Positions 1 through 7,406 of a DNA stretch of 64,000 bases are shown here, in pieces (within the stretch, counting starts at the first letter, position 1; each line of letters starts with the position of its first letter). Under the pieces are notes generated by a model. It was not told where the DNA came from. It made no database searches and saw only the letters and a program-made list of their open reading frames with translations. Both the position numbers and the translations under genes were made by a program. Source of the stretch: an uncultured Alphaproteobacteria bacterium (GTDB taxonomy: Bacteria; Pseudomonadota; Alphaproteobacteria; Caulobacterales; Caulobacteraceae); contig CAIVVM010000048.1 in the NCBI GenBank assembly GCA_903909375.1, positions 1 to 64,000 of the forward strand, written 5' to 3'.

Positions 1-315
1 CGCGCGCCAGTAGAGCCCGCTCACTGCAGACTTGCGCGCCTTGGCGATGTCCTTGCGCTCGGCCTCGGCCGCGCGGCTCGCCTCGGCTTTCAGGGCGGCC
101 TGCTCGCGGTCAAAGCGCTGCTTCATGGCGATGGTCTGGCGCAGGTTGCGGCAGTGGGTCTGCAGCGCGCGGGAGGCGCGCTCGAAGGCCTCGACGTCCT
201 CAGCCGCCTTGATCCAGACCTGGGCCTCGGTGACGCCCTCCATGCACACCTCCGCCACCGCCGCCAGCATGGCGTCGATGCGCTCGGGTCTGAGGGCGGG
301 CGGAGAATCCAGCAT
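1..315 (-). CDS. Unknown charged helical protein, 3' end outside window
   Basis: The reverse strand is open from an ATG at 315 to the window edge, so 105 residues are visible and the C-terminus is missing. I do not recognise the family. The visible part begins MLDSPPALRPERIDAMLAAV and is mostly helical, becoming rich in Lys, Arg, Ala and Glu (KAEASRAAEAERKDIAKARK) like a coiled coil or a nucleic-acid-contacting helix. There is no signal peptide or membrane segment. A GTTC-N7-GTTC box ends three bases upstream of the start codon, so the gene is probably repressed by LexA and induced by DNA damage. Codon use (G/C at third positions) agrees with real coding sequence. The function is unknown. Confidence 0.65.
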   Translation of the reverse strand, partial: MLDSPPALRPERIDAMLAAVAEVCMEGVTEAQVWIKAAEDVEAFERASRALQTHCRNLRQTIAMKQRFDREQAALKAEASRAAEAERKDIAKARKSAVSGLYWRA

Positions 316-317
316 GC

Positions 318-332
318 GAACATATATAGAAC
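318..332 (-). promoter_or_regulatory. LexA/SOS box (GTTC-N7-GTTC)
   Basis: On the minus strand the sequence reads GTTC TATATAT GTTC, an exact match to the direct-repeat LexA operator of Alphaproteobacteria. The AT-rich spacer could also serve as a -10 element. The box ends 3 bp before the ATG at 315, so bound LexA would block initiation, and the mRNA may be nearly leaderless. Confidence 0.72.
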
Positions 333-399
333 ATCATGGCGCGGACTCCAAAATTTTTCGTGCGGGATTTGGCGTCCACACACGGACGTTCGGCCACTG

Positions 400-436
400 G
401 TCCACAAAGCAGACGTTCCGAATGTCTCAGATGGGG
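400..436. repeat. Degenerate interspersed repeat, copy A
   Basis: Contains AAAGCAGACGTTCC followed by ATGTCTCAGATGGG. The same two cores recur around 1240-1285, 2378-2415 and 2950-3015, always between genes or at a gene end. The copies are diverged and carry no gene. The origin is unknown. Confidence 0.4.
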
Positions 437-560
437 GATTGCGGACCTTGGCGTTCGGTCCGATGGCGGACCTGCTGAACTTCGGCAGAGGGGGGCACTC
501 GACAGTTTTGCGTGACCGCCCCAAAATCAGGTCAAACAGTGCGTCAAAGTTGGACCGCCA

Positions 561-1151
561 ATGACAGCCGAGCCAATGCCTAACCCACGGACCGGAGTCC
601 TTGGGTTCTGGGACCGGCTCGTCGGTCCCGGAATGACCACCGGTGAGACCCTGCTTGTCCTTGCGAGTTCGGTCTTGGGTTCCCTGCTTGCAGGCGTACT
701 GATGGCGTCGAGTGGCGCATCCGCCCTTTCGGTCAGTATCGCCGCTCTCATTGGCTTCGATGTTCTGGGGGGAGCGGTCTGTAACGGCACGCAGACAACA
801 CGAGCCTGGTACCATCGGCCCGGCCAGACCTGGGTCAAGCACGCGGCTTTCGTCGCGCCGCATTTGGCGCACGTCATTGTCGTCGCAGCCTTGCTGCGGG
901 GTAGCTCATTCGACGGCCCGTATGCTCTGACGTTGAGCATCGGCCTTGTGGGCGCGTCGGCGGTCATCCTCTGCGCGCCGGATCGCCTCAGGACTCCCGT
1001 TGCCTTCTCGGCCTACCTCGTCGTCCTGTGCTCGATCACGATGGCCGTGGGCTCGACGCCGGCGATGGGATGGTTTGAGCCGGCGCTTCTGCTCAAACTC
1101 TTGCTGGGCCATCTTCTCCCGAACGGTATTCCACCAAAAAACGCCGTCTAG
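561..1151 (+). CDS. Small integral membrane protein, unknown function
   Basis: This is a 196-residue protein with about five hydrophobic segments (roughly residues 28-48, 52-72, 95-112, 120-140 and 147-180) and a loop with GTQTTRAWYHRPGQTW after the second. It has no signal peptide or motif that I can assign to a family. The ATG at 561 is the longest start; an ATG at 576 is an alternative, and neither has a strong Shine-Dalgarno sequence. The gene stands alone between repeat copies A and B, so its neighbours say nothing about its role. Third-position GC is lower than in the core genes, which may indicate acquired DNA. Confidence 0.6.
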   Translation: MTAEPMPNPRTGVLGFWDRLVGPGMTTGETLLVLASSVLGSLLAGVLMASSGASALSVSIAALIGFDVLGGAVCNGTQTTRAWYHRPGQTWVKHAAFVAPHLAHVIVVAALLRGSSFDGPYALTLSIGLVGASAVILCAPDRLRTPVAFSAYLVVLCSITMAVGSTPAMGWFEPALLLKLLLGHLLPNGIPPKNAV

Positions 1152-1237
1152 GCCCGCGCCCGCCTGCCTTCGCCAGTTTGCCGCGCGGAAGCGGGCTCAG
1201 GCAGTGCCCGCCTGGGGTTGTTTCTCACCGTTGGGTT

Positions 1238-1283
1238 CTAGCCAACGAGCAGACGTTCCGGCTCGATGCCGGAAAGCAGACAC
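1238..1283. repeat. Degenerate interspersed repeat, copy B
   Basis: Carries GAGCAGACGTTCCGGCTC and then GGAAAGCAGACACTCCC, two versions of the core of repeat copy A in direct orientation. It lies in the spacer between the membrane protein and the hydrolase gene. Confidence 0.4.
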
Positions 1284-1398
1284 TCCCAAAGGCTGTTGAG
1301 GGGGGAAAGCGGTGGTAGGCTTCCCCCCTGGAATCGGACCTGAATGTCATTGTCGGATTTTGGGGACGCTCTATCTTGGGGTGCGGAGCGGAGGGAAC

Positions 1399-2406
1399 GT
1401 GATTTTGCTGATTGTGGCGGTCGTCTCGCTCCTCGCGCTCAGCGCGGTCCTGACAGCGCTGGCTCTCGTGGCTTCGTCGGCGCCGGCCGCCTCTGGGGCT
1501 CGTGATGTCTTCGGCATGGCCGCCCTGGCAGGCGGAGCGCACACATCAGCGACACCCGAGCTTGAACGCTTCCTGGCGCGAGACGGGGAAGACCTAGCGT
1601 TCCGCCTTTATGAGTCCGCAGCCGACCAGGTGCTGATTTTCGTACACGGTTCATCCTATCACGGCGGCGGGTATCACGGCCTCGCCCAGGCGGTGAGCCA
1701 GAGCGGGGCAGCGAAGGTGGTGCTGCCCAACCTGCGTGGCCACCACCTCTCAGGGCGGCGGCGTGGAGACGTGGAGTATGTGGGCCAACTGGAAGACGAC
1801 CTTGCCGATCTGGTCGGCGTTCTGCGCGAGCGCGGACTGACGGGGCCGGTGGTGCTGGGTGGACACTCTAGCGGCGGCGGGCTGGTGGTGCGGTTTGCGG
1901 GCGGGGGCCGAGCGGCACTGGCAACGCGGTTCCTGATGCTAGCGCCGATCCTGCCGACCTCACCAGCGATCCGCGGCGGGAACTCAGGCGGTTGGGCAAG
2001 GCTGCACCTGAAGCGGCTGGTAGGTCTAATCGCGTTGAACGCCGTGGGCGTGCGTGGACTCGACGCTCTGCCGATCATCGAATTCAACAAACCGGCGGCT
2101 CTCTGGGACGGAACTGAAACGCTGGCCTACTCCTATCGGCTCAACACCTCACTTCACCCCCGCGTGAATTGGCGAAAGGATTTGGCAGCCCTGGGAGCAG
2201 GGTCGCTCGCGCTGATTGGCGAAGACGACCAGTCGATCGATGCGCCGGCGCTGAAGGGAATGTTCGCCCAGTTTGCTCCGGATGCCGCCTTCCGCACCTT
2301 GGCCGGCGTCGATCACTTCGGCGTCTTCATCCAGTCTGCCGCCATCACGGAGATCGTGGGCTGGCTCAAGTCCTGCAACCGGAAGGTAGACCCTGCGAAC
2401 GTCTGA
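1399..2406 (+). CDS. Alpha/beta hydrolase with N-terminal membrane anchor
   Basis: This is a 335-residue serine hydrolase of the lysophospholipase/serine aminopeptidase type. The first ~24 residues are a hydrophobic anchor or signal. An oxyanion segment FVHGSS (about 81-86) is followed by the nucleophile elbow GHSSG (Ser157), a late Asp in GEDDQS and a final His in VDHFG. I chose the GTG at 1399 because GGAGGG lies just upstream and the hydrophobic stretch follows at once; the in-frame ATG at 1312 would add a proline- and cysteine-rich tail with no ribosome site. The last residues and the stop codon lie inside a copy of the local repeat, so the natural C-terminus may have been altered. The substrate is unknown. 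Confidence 0.78.
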   Translation: MILLIVAVVSLLALSAVLTALALVASSAPAASGARDVFGMAALAGGAHTSATPELERFLARDGEDLAFRLYESAADQVLIFVHGSSYHGGGYHGLAQAVSQSGAAKVVLPNLRGHHLSGRRRGDVEYVGQLEDDLADLVGVLRERGLTGPVVLGGHSSGGGLVVRFAGGGRAALATRFLMLAPILPTSPAIRGGNSGGWARLHLKRLVGLIALNAVGVRGLDALPIIEFNKPAALWDGTETLAYSYRLNTSLHPRVNWRKDLAALGAGSLALIGEDDQSIDAPALKGMFAQFAPDAAFRTLAGVDHFGVFIQSAAITEIVGWLKSCNRKVDPANV

Positions 2407-2418
2407 GATGGGGGAGAG
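2375..2418. repeat. Degenerate interspersed repeat, copy C, at hydrolase 3' end
   Basis: AACCGGAAGGTAGAC followed by ACGTCTGAGATGGGGG resembles copies A and D. The TGA of the hydrolase gene (2404-2406) lies inside it, so the repeat supplies the last codons and the stop. Confidence 0.4.
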
Positions 2419-2455
2419 CCGTCTTTGGCTCTCATCTCGAAAATAGACTTTGCGC

Positions 2456-2887
2456 TTAGTCTCTGGAAGCTTCGTACCGCAGCACGCCAGCCAGTCTTGG
2501 CTTCGCGCTTGCCCCCGCGTCGCTAGGGTGAAGGACGCCGTCGTTGACCGGCACTTCCGGGAAATCGAACGGACTGACTCCCTCAATGCAAGCGACGTTG
2601 ACCCCGAATTGACGAGGATTGGAACGCCTCTGATGATGGGTGTAGATGCCGCAGGTCAAGCAGAAGTAGTGCTTAGCCGTCTTGGTATTGAACTGATATT
2701 CAGCCAGCGAGCCTTTGCCCGAGAGGATGCGCACGCCGTCAAGCTCCGCCGAAACAGCGACAGCCCCGCGCATCCGGCAAAATGAACAGTCGCATCGCCG
2801 CGCTGTCTTTAACCCATCGGTCAGCGAGACCTCGAACCGGACGCTTCGGCAGTGGCAAGCCGCCTGAACAATCATGGCATCCGACAT
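2456..2887 (-). CDS. GFA/CENP-V domain zinc protein
   Basis: This 143-residue protein belongs to the glutathione-dependent formaldehyde-activating (GFA) family. The zinc ligands are visible: CHC near residue 11, a CDCSFC cluster near residue 33, and CLTC near residue 77. Family members are often annotated as formaldehyde-glutathione adduct enzymes, but many are of unknown activity, so a catalytic role is not certain here. The ATG at 2887 gives a normal family length; a second ATG four codons later is possible. It is a lone gene convergent with the hydrolase gene. Confidence 0.82.
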   Translation of the reverse strand: MSDAMIVQAACHCRSVRFEVSLTDGLKTARRCDCSFCRMRGAVAVSAELDGVRILSGKGSLAEYQFNTKTAKHYFCLTCGIYTHHQRRSNPRQFGVNVACIEGVSPFDFPEVPVNDGVLHPSDAGASAKPRLAGVLRYEASRD

Positions 2888-3399
2888 CGGTGTCCTTTTC
2901 GCGGAAGCCCGCCGAAATCTGCCCGCCTGATATCGGCCGAAAAACTGACCTCCGCAATGTCTGACATGGGTCGAATGTCCCCGTCAGCGCGGCGCTCGGA
3001 AGCAGACCTTCGGCTCACCGGCCTCCGAGCGGACGCCGCAAATTTCTGTGCAGGGGGGGGAAGCGGACATCGTCGGGAACGATAGAACGACCAGTGGCTG
3101 GCGACCTCCCAGACAGCGGACCCTCCGCAATTTCGGTGACAGTGCACTCAATTCGCCAACGGCCCGGGCCAAACGCACGCCAGCAGACGAATTGGGCGCA
3201 CTGTCACCGATGAGGCGGATTACAAAGGTTTAATCGGGCGCCTCGCACCTGCCCGGATGGCTCCACGCCCCTCGGTAACGCGCGCTCTGGGCGAGGTCCG
3301 GGCAGCTGCCGGTTACGCTGCGTTACAGCGATTTAACTGGCGGCGCGCGCGCCTCGCGATGACACCGGGCGCAGGGTTATTCAGGGCGTTTCGGTTTCC
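2888..3399. other. 512-bp non-coding stretch with repeats
   Basis: I see no convincing gene here. It holds repeat copy D (about 2945-3015, with ATGTCTGACATGGG and GGAAGCAGACCTTCGGCTC), a run of eight G at 3053-3060, and the 76-bp palindrome at 3134-3209. The last ~180 bp must contain the promoter of the ABC exporter operon, but I cannot single out boxes. Confidence 0.6.
3134..3209. repeat. 76-bp palindromic (REP-like) element
   Basis: The left arm 3134-3155 begins CGGTGACAGTGC and the right arm 3188-3209 ends GCACTGTCACCG. The 22-bp arms are inverted repeats with two mismatches. The 32-nt loop contains a second perfect palindrome, GGCCCGGGCC (3161-3170). Both strands could form a long hairpin with a smaller one inside. 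It resembles the REP elements mobilised by Y1-type REP-associated transposases, but no such transposase is in the window. Confidence 0.75.
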
Positions 3400-4542
3400 A
3401 TGTCACTGGCTTTGGCCACACTGCTGTACGAATGGCGGCGCTACACGGCGGCGGTCGTGGCGCTGGCGTTTTCGGGGCTGCTGATCCTGGCGCAGATCGG
3501 GATGTTCACCGGTATCGTGAAGGGCGCGACGGCCACCATCGACCGGTCCAGCGCCGACATCATGATCCTGCCGCCCAAGATGGAGAGCCTGATCAACTCG
3601 GGCGGCGGCTCGCTACCGGCCCGGCTCCTGCCGAAGATGTACATGAACCCCGAGGTCGTCGAGGTGGCGGCGTGGGACGCCGATGGCGGGCGATGGGTGA
3701 ACCGGCCCAGGGACGGCAAGAAGGCCGTCACCACCTTCATCAACGTCAACATGGTGGATACGCGGCCCGGGTCGGTGAACCTGCCGCATGACTTTCCCGA
3801 GGCTACCCGCGTCGCCCTGCTGGAGCCCTACGCGATCGCCATCGACGAGACCCAGCTGAAGCGGCTGGGGGTCAAGCTGGGGGACGAGGCCTCGCTCAAC
3901 GGCAAGACCGTTCGGGTGCGGGCAATCCTGCAGGGCTATCCCGACGTGAACAACGCCTCCGTGACCATGTCGCGCGACACCATGCGGCTGATGGGCATGC
4001 TGGTGAAGGGCGGCAAGACCGGGCCTCTGATGGTTCGCATCGCTGACAGCCGGCGCGCGGAAGTCGTCCGCGATCAACTGAACGCCGTCTCGGACGGCGC
4101 CTATCGGGCCTGGACGCGGCCGGAGCTGGCCAAGGCCAATGAGGGCGCGCTGATGTCGGAGCAGATCATCGGCATCTTCCTGAGCTTCTCGGTGTTCCTG
4201 GGCTTCCTGATTGGCGTGGGCATTACGTCGCAGACCCTGCGGGGCGCGATCCTGTCGAGCATCAAGGAATACGCCTCTCTGCGCGCGCTGGGGGTCTCGA
4301 TGGGCTCGCTCAGGCTGATCGTGATGGAGCTGTCGGTGTGGGTGGGTATCGCGGGCCTGGGCGCCACGGCCCTGTTCACCGGCGCGATCTATCTGCTCGC
4401 CACCAATTCCGGCCTGCCGATGGGCTTTCCGATGCAGTGGATCATCGGGGTGTCGGTGCTGTTGATCGTGATCTCATGCGCCTCGGGCCTGCTGGCTCTG
4501 GGCATCCTGAAGAAAAGCCAGCCTGCGGACCTGCTGCGATGA
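3400..4542 (+). CDS. ABC transporter permease, FtsX-like (DevC type)
   Basis: This 380-residue inner-membrane permease belongs to the MacB/FtsX group. One transmembrane helix lies near residues 18-40, then a large periplasmic domain (about 45-250), then three helices near 255-282, 312-336 and 346-370. The cytosolic segment SSIKEYASLRALGVS is the typical coupling helix that contacts the ATPase. The 3' end overlaps the next gene (ATGA), so the two are translationally coupled. With the ATPase and the HlyD-type protein that follow, it forms a DevBCA-like exporter; the cargo (lipid, glycolipid or peptide) cannot be read from the sequence. Confidence 0.88.
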   Translation: MSLALATLLYEWRRYTAAVVALAFSGLLILAQIGMFTGIVKGATATIDRSSADIMILPPKMESLINSGGGSLPARLLPKMYMNPEVVEVAAWDADGGRWVNRPRDGKKAVTTFINVNMVDTRPGSVNLPHDFPEATRVALLEPYAIAIDETQLKRLGVKLGDEASLNGKTVRVRAILQGYPDVNNASVTMSRDTMRLMGMLVKGGKTGPLMVRIADSRRAEVVRDQLNAVSDGAYRAWTRPELAKANEGALMSEQIIGIFLSFSVFLGFLIGVGITSQTLRGAILSSIKEYASLRALGVSMGSLRLIVMELSVWVGIAGLGATALFTGAIYLLATNSGLPMGFPMQWIIGVSVLLIVISCASGLLALGILKKSQPADLLR

Positions 4543-5294
4543 GCTCGAAGCACACAGCCATTGAGGCGCATGGCCTCTACAAGCGCTTCAAGACCGGCCG
4601 GGCGCATATCGAGGTGCTGAAGCGCGTCGACTTCGACGCCCAGCATGGCGAGGTGACCATGGTCATGGGGCCGTCGGGATCGGGCAAGTCGACCCTGGTG
4701 GCCGCGTTGTCGGGGCTGCTGAAGCCCGATGAGGGCCAGGTGACGGCGCTGGGCAGGGACATCTGGAGCCTCGGGTCCGGCAAGCTGGACCGGTTCCGGC
4801 TCGATACCTGCGGATTCATCTTCCAGGGTTTCAACCTGTTTGCCGCGCTGAGCGCGCTGAAGCAGGTGGAGATCATCCTGAAGTATCAGGGGTGCAGCCC
4901 CTCCGAGGCCCGGACCCGGGCGGAGCGCGCGCTCTGCGAGGTGGGCCTGGAGAACCGCATGCATCAGCGCCCCTCCGAACTCTCGGGAGGCGAGAAGCAG
5001 CGGGTCGCCATCGCCCGCGCGCTGGCCAAGGATCCTCAGCTTCTGTTTGCCGACGAGCCCACCAGCGCGCTCGACGGGGAGAACGGACAGATCGTGATCC
5101 GGCTGATCCAGCGGGCCGCCAAGGCGCATGGCGCGGCAGTGATCTGCGTGACGCACGACCCGCGCCTGGAAGCCTTTGCCGACCGCGTCATCCATCTGGA
5201 GGACGGCCAGATCCTCGACGACCGCCGGGCGAGCCCCGCTGCCCCGCAGCACGCCGTCGTCGCACCACAGCAACCCGAGCTCGTTGGAGCCTGA
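4539..5294 (+). CDS. ABC transporter ATP-binding protein (DevA/LolD type)
   Basis: This 251-residue ATPase has Walker A GPSGSGKST near residue 45, the Q-loop FIFQGFNLF, the signature LSGGEKQR, Walker B LLFADEP and the switch His in CVTHD. It energises the FtsX-type permease encoded just upstream. The ATG at 4539 overlaps the permease stop and begins the ATPase fold at the normal place; longer in-frame extensions only read the permease gene in another frame. The proline-rich C-terminal tail is not part of the fold. Confidence 0.92.
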   Translation: MSSKHTAIEAHGLYKRFKTGRAHIEVLKRVDFDAQHGEVTMVMGPSGSGKSTLVAALSGLLKPDEGQVTALGRDIWSLGSGKLDRFRLDTCGFIFQGFNLFAALSALKQVEIILKYQGCSPSEARTRAERALCEVGLENRMHQRPSELSGGEKQRVAIARALAKDPQLLFADEPTSALDGENGQIVIRLIQRAAKAHGAAVICVTHDPRLEAFADRVIHLEDGQILDDRRASPAAPQHAVVAPQQPELVGA

Positions 5295-5299
5295 TCACC

Positions 5300-6271
5300 A
5301 TGCCTGCCCTCTTGCGCACTCGTTTCGTCTGGATCGCTGTGATCATACTGGCCGTGGCCGGCGGCGGGAGCATGTTCCTGTCGAACCGGGCGGCGACAGA
5401 AAAGGCCAGGGCCGCCGCCGCCACCGCCCAGGTGAAACCCAGCCCCTACGCGGCCATCGCCAGCGGCAAGGTGGATGTGGAGGGCGGCATCATCCAGGTT
5501 GCGGCCCGCCGCGCCGGGGTGATCCAGGACGTTCTCGTGCAGGAAGGCGACATGGTCCGGCGCGGTCAGGTGCTGGCGCGGCTGGAGGACGATCAGCCGC
5601 GACTGGCGTCGGTGCGGGCTTCCGCCGAAGTACGCCAGGCCCATGCGGCGCTGGCGCTGCTGGGCGTTCAGCTGGCGGCGGCGAAGCGCGAGTTCAACCG
5701 GCTGGAGGCGCTGGCGCCCTCCAACTTCGTGGCGGCCCAGAAGCTCGATCAGTCGCGAGACGCGGTGCGCGAGGCCGAGGCGCGGATCGCGGCCCAGCAG
5801 GCCAGCATCTCCACCGCCCAGGCCCGGTTCGGCGAGGCGCGGTATGATCAGGAAACCAGCATCATCCGGGCGCCCGCGGACGGACGCATCGTGCGACGCT
5901 ATGCCAATCCAGGCGCGGGCGCCTCAACCCTGAACGTTTCCAACATGTTCGATCTGGAACCTCAGACGGGCCGGATCGTCCGGGCCGAGATCGCGGAAGG
6001 CGCCCTCTCGTTCGTGGGCATCGGTCAGACGGTGCAGATGTCGCCGGAGAGCGATCCGACCAAGGTCTATCAGGGCAAGGTGCTGCGCCGCGCCGCCGTG
6101 TTCGGCGCCCGCAAGCTGCAGTCGGACGACGCCAGCGAGCGGACCGATGACCGCGTGGTCGAGGTGGTGGTGGACTCCACCGGTGCGCCGTTCCTGATCG
6201 GCCAAAGGGTGCTGGTGAAATTCCTGAAGGGCCAGACGCAGGCGGCGGTTTCGGTTCCGCCGAAGAGCTGA
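5300..6271 (+). CDS. HlyD-family periplasmic adaptor (DevB type)
   Basis: This 323-residue membrane fusion protein has an N-terminal membrane anchor (about residues 8-28), a first biotinyl-lipoyl half with AARRAGVIQDVLVQEGD, a coiled-coil hairpin (about 105-190), the second lipoyl half (IIRAPADGRIVRR) and a beta-barrel. Such adaptors link an inner-membrane ABC exporter to an outer-membrane TolC-like channel. No channel gene is encoded next to it, so a channel from elsewhere must be used. The start at 5300 follows the ATPase stop by 5 bp. The three genes form one operon. Confidence 0.88.
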   Translation: MPALLRTRFVWIAVIILAVAGGGSMFLSNRAATEKARAAAATAQVKPSPYAAIASGKVDVEGGIIQVAARRAGVIQDVLVQEGDMVRRGQVLARLEDDQPRLASVRASAEVRQAHAALALLGVQLAAAKREFNRLEALAPSNFVAAQKLDQSRDAVREAEARIAAQQASISTAQARFGEARYDQETSIIRAPADGRIVRRYANPGAGASTLNVSNMFDLEPQTGRIVRAEIAEGALSFVGIGQTVQMSPESDPTKVYQGKVLRRAAVFGARKLQSDDASERTDDRVVEVVVDSTGAPFLIGQRVLVKFLKGQTQAAVSVPPKS

Positions 6272-6355
6272 ACCCCCTCGCCTCGCCTTGACGTCTCAGT
6301 CCCCACGCCGCAAAACCCGCGCCGATTTCGGACTTCAGATCCAAGGGTGATTGTA

Positions 6356-7258
6356 ATGGCGGACATCCGCTTCGACGGCAAAGTGGCGATCGTAACGGGC
6401 GCTGGCGGCGGCTTGGGCCGGGCGCATGCGCTGGAACTGGCCAGGCGTGGCGCCAAGGTGGTGGTCAACGACCTGGGCGGTTCGGTGGACGGGTCCGGAG
6501 GCCACTCGGAAGCCTCCCTGAAGGTGGTCGAGGAGATCAAGGCGGCCGGCGGCGAGGCCATCGCCAACGGCTCCTCTGTGACCGACGACGCGGGCGTGGC
6601 GCGGATGGTCAAAGATACGATCGATCAGTGGGGCCGGATCGACATCCTGATCGCCAACGCCGGCATCCTGCGTGACAAGTCCTTCGCCAAGATGGACTTC
6701 GGCGACTTCCAGGTGGTGGTGGACGTGCACCTGTTCGGCACGGTGAAGCCGACCAAGGCGGTCTGGGACGTCATGCGCGAACAGAACTACGGGCGCATCG
6801 TGGTGACGACCTCGTCGTCGGGTCTCTACGGCAATTTCGGCCAGACCAACTATGGCGCGGCCAAGCTGGGCCTGATCGGCCTGATGAACACGCTGAAGCT
6901 GGAAGGCCAGAAGAACAACATCCACGTCAACGCCATAGCTCCGGTGGCCGCAACGCGGATGACCGAGAACCTGATGCCGCCCGCCGTGCTGGAACAGCTC
7001 AAGCCGGAGTATGTGACGCCGGGCGTGGTGTTCCTCTGCTCGGAAGACGCCCCCACCGGCGCGATCCTGACCGCCGGCGCCGGCGCCTTCGCCCTCGCGC
7101 GCATCGTGGAGACCGAGGGTGTCTATCTCGGCCATGAGGCCAGCGTCGAGGCCGTCCGCGACAACTGGGCGAAGATCACCGACGAGGTGGGCCAGAAGGC
7201 CTATGTCAACGGCGGCGAACAGTCGGCGAAGTTCTTCCGCAAGATGCAGGGCGGGTAA
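6356..7258 (+). CDS. Short-chain dehydrogenase (multifunctional-enzyme-2 type)
   Basis: This 300-residue oxidoreductase has the NAD(P) motif TGAGGGLG at 14-21, the NAG motif at 101-103 and the catalytic Tyr166/Lys170 pair in YGAAK. The long form and the VNDLGGSVDGSG stretch resemble the (3R)-hydroxyacyl-CoA dehydrogenase domain of peroxisomal multifunctional enzyme type 2, so beta-oxidation of an acyl-CoA or steroid side chain is likely. The ATG at 6356 has AAGGG eight bases upstream; the GTG at 6347 is less likely. It is monocistronic, with a strong terminator just downstream. Confidence 0.85.
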   Translation: MADIRFDGKVAIVTGAGGGLGRAHALELARRGAKVVVNDLGGSVDGSGGHSEASLKVVEEIKAAGGEAIANGSSVTDDAGVARMVKDTIDQWGRIDILIANAGILRDKSFAKMDFGDFQVVVDVHLFGTVKPTKAVWDVMREQNYGRIVVTTSSSGLYGNFGQTNYGAAKLGLIGLMNTLKLEGQKNNIHVNAIAPVAATRMTENLMPPAVLEQLKPEYVTPGVVFLCSEDAPTGAILTAGAGAFALARIVETEGVYLGHEASVEAVRDNWAKITDEVGQKAYVNGGEQSAKFFRKMQGG

Positions 7259-7285
7259 GGGTTTCGTACGGCAACCGACGCATTG

Positions 7286-7309
7286 GGGCGGCCGCAAGGC
7301 CGCCCTTTT
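7286..7309 (+). terminator. Rho-independent terminator after the dehydrogenase gene
   Basis: GGGCGGCC (7286-7293), loop GCAA and GGCCGCCC (7298-7305) form a perfect 8-bp stem followed by TTTT and a further T run. Confidence 0.9.
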
Positions 7310-7406
7310 CCGTTTTGTAATCGAAATCCCCTTGCGCGTTTGCGGACGCCTGCGCCTAACTCCCTCCCAGCGCTCGGTAGAGGCGCAGGCGTAGGAGCAG
7401 GTCACG

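Noticed and set aside
3048..3233. Short plus-strand frame across the 76-bp palindrome
   Set aside because: It reads a non-coding repeat and the G8 run; no protein similarity is recognisable.
4338..4538. In-frame upstream extension of the ABC ATPase
   Set aside because: It lies inside the permease gene; the ATPase fold begins at the ATG overlapping the permease stop.
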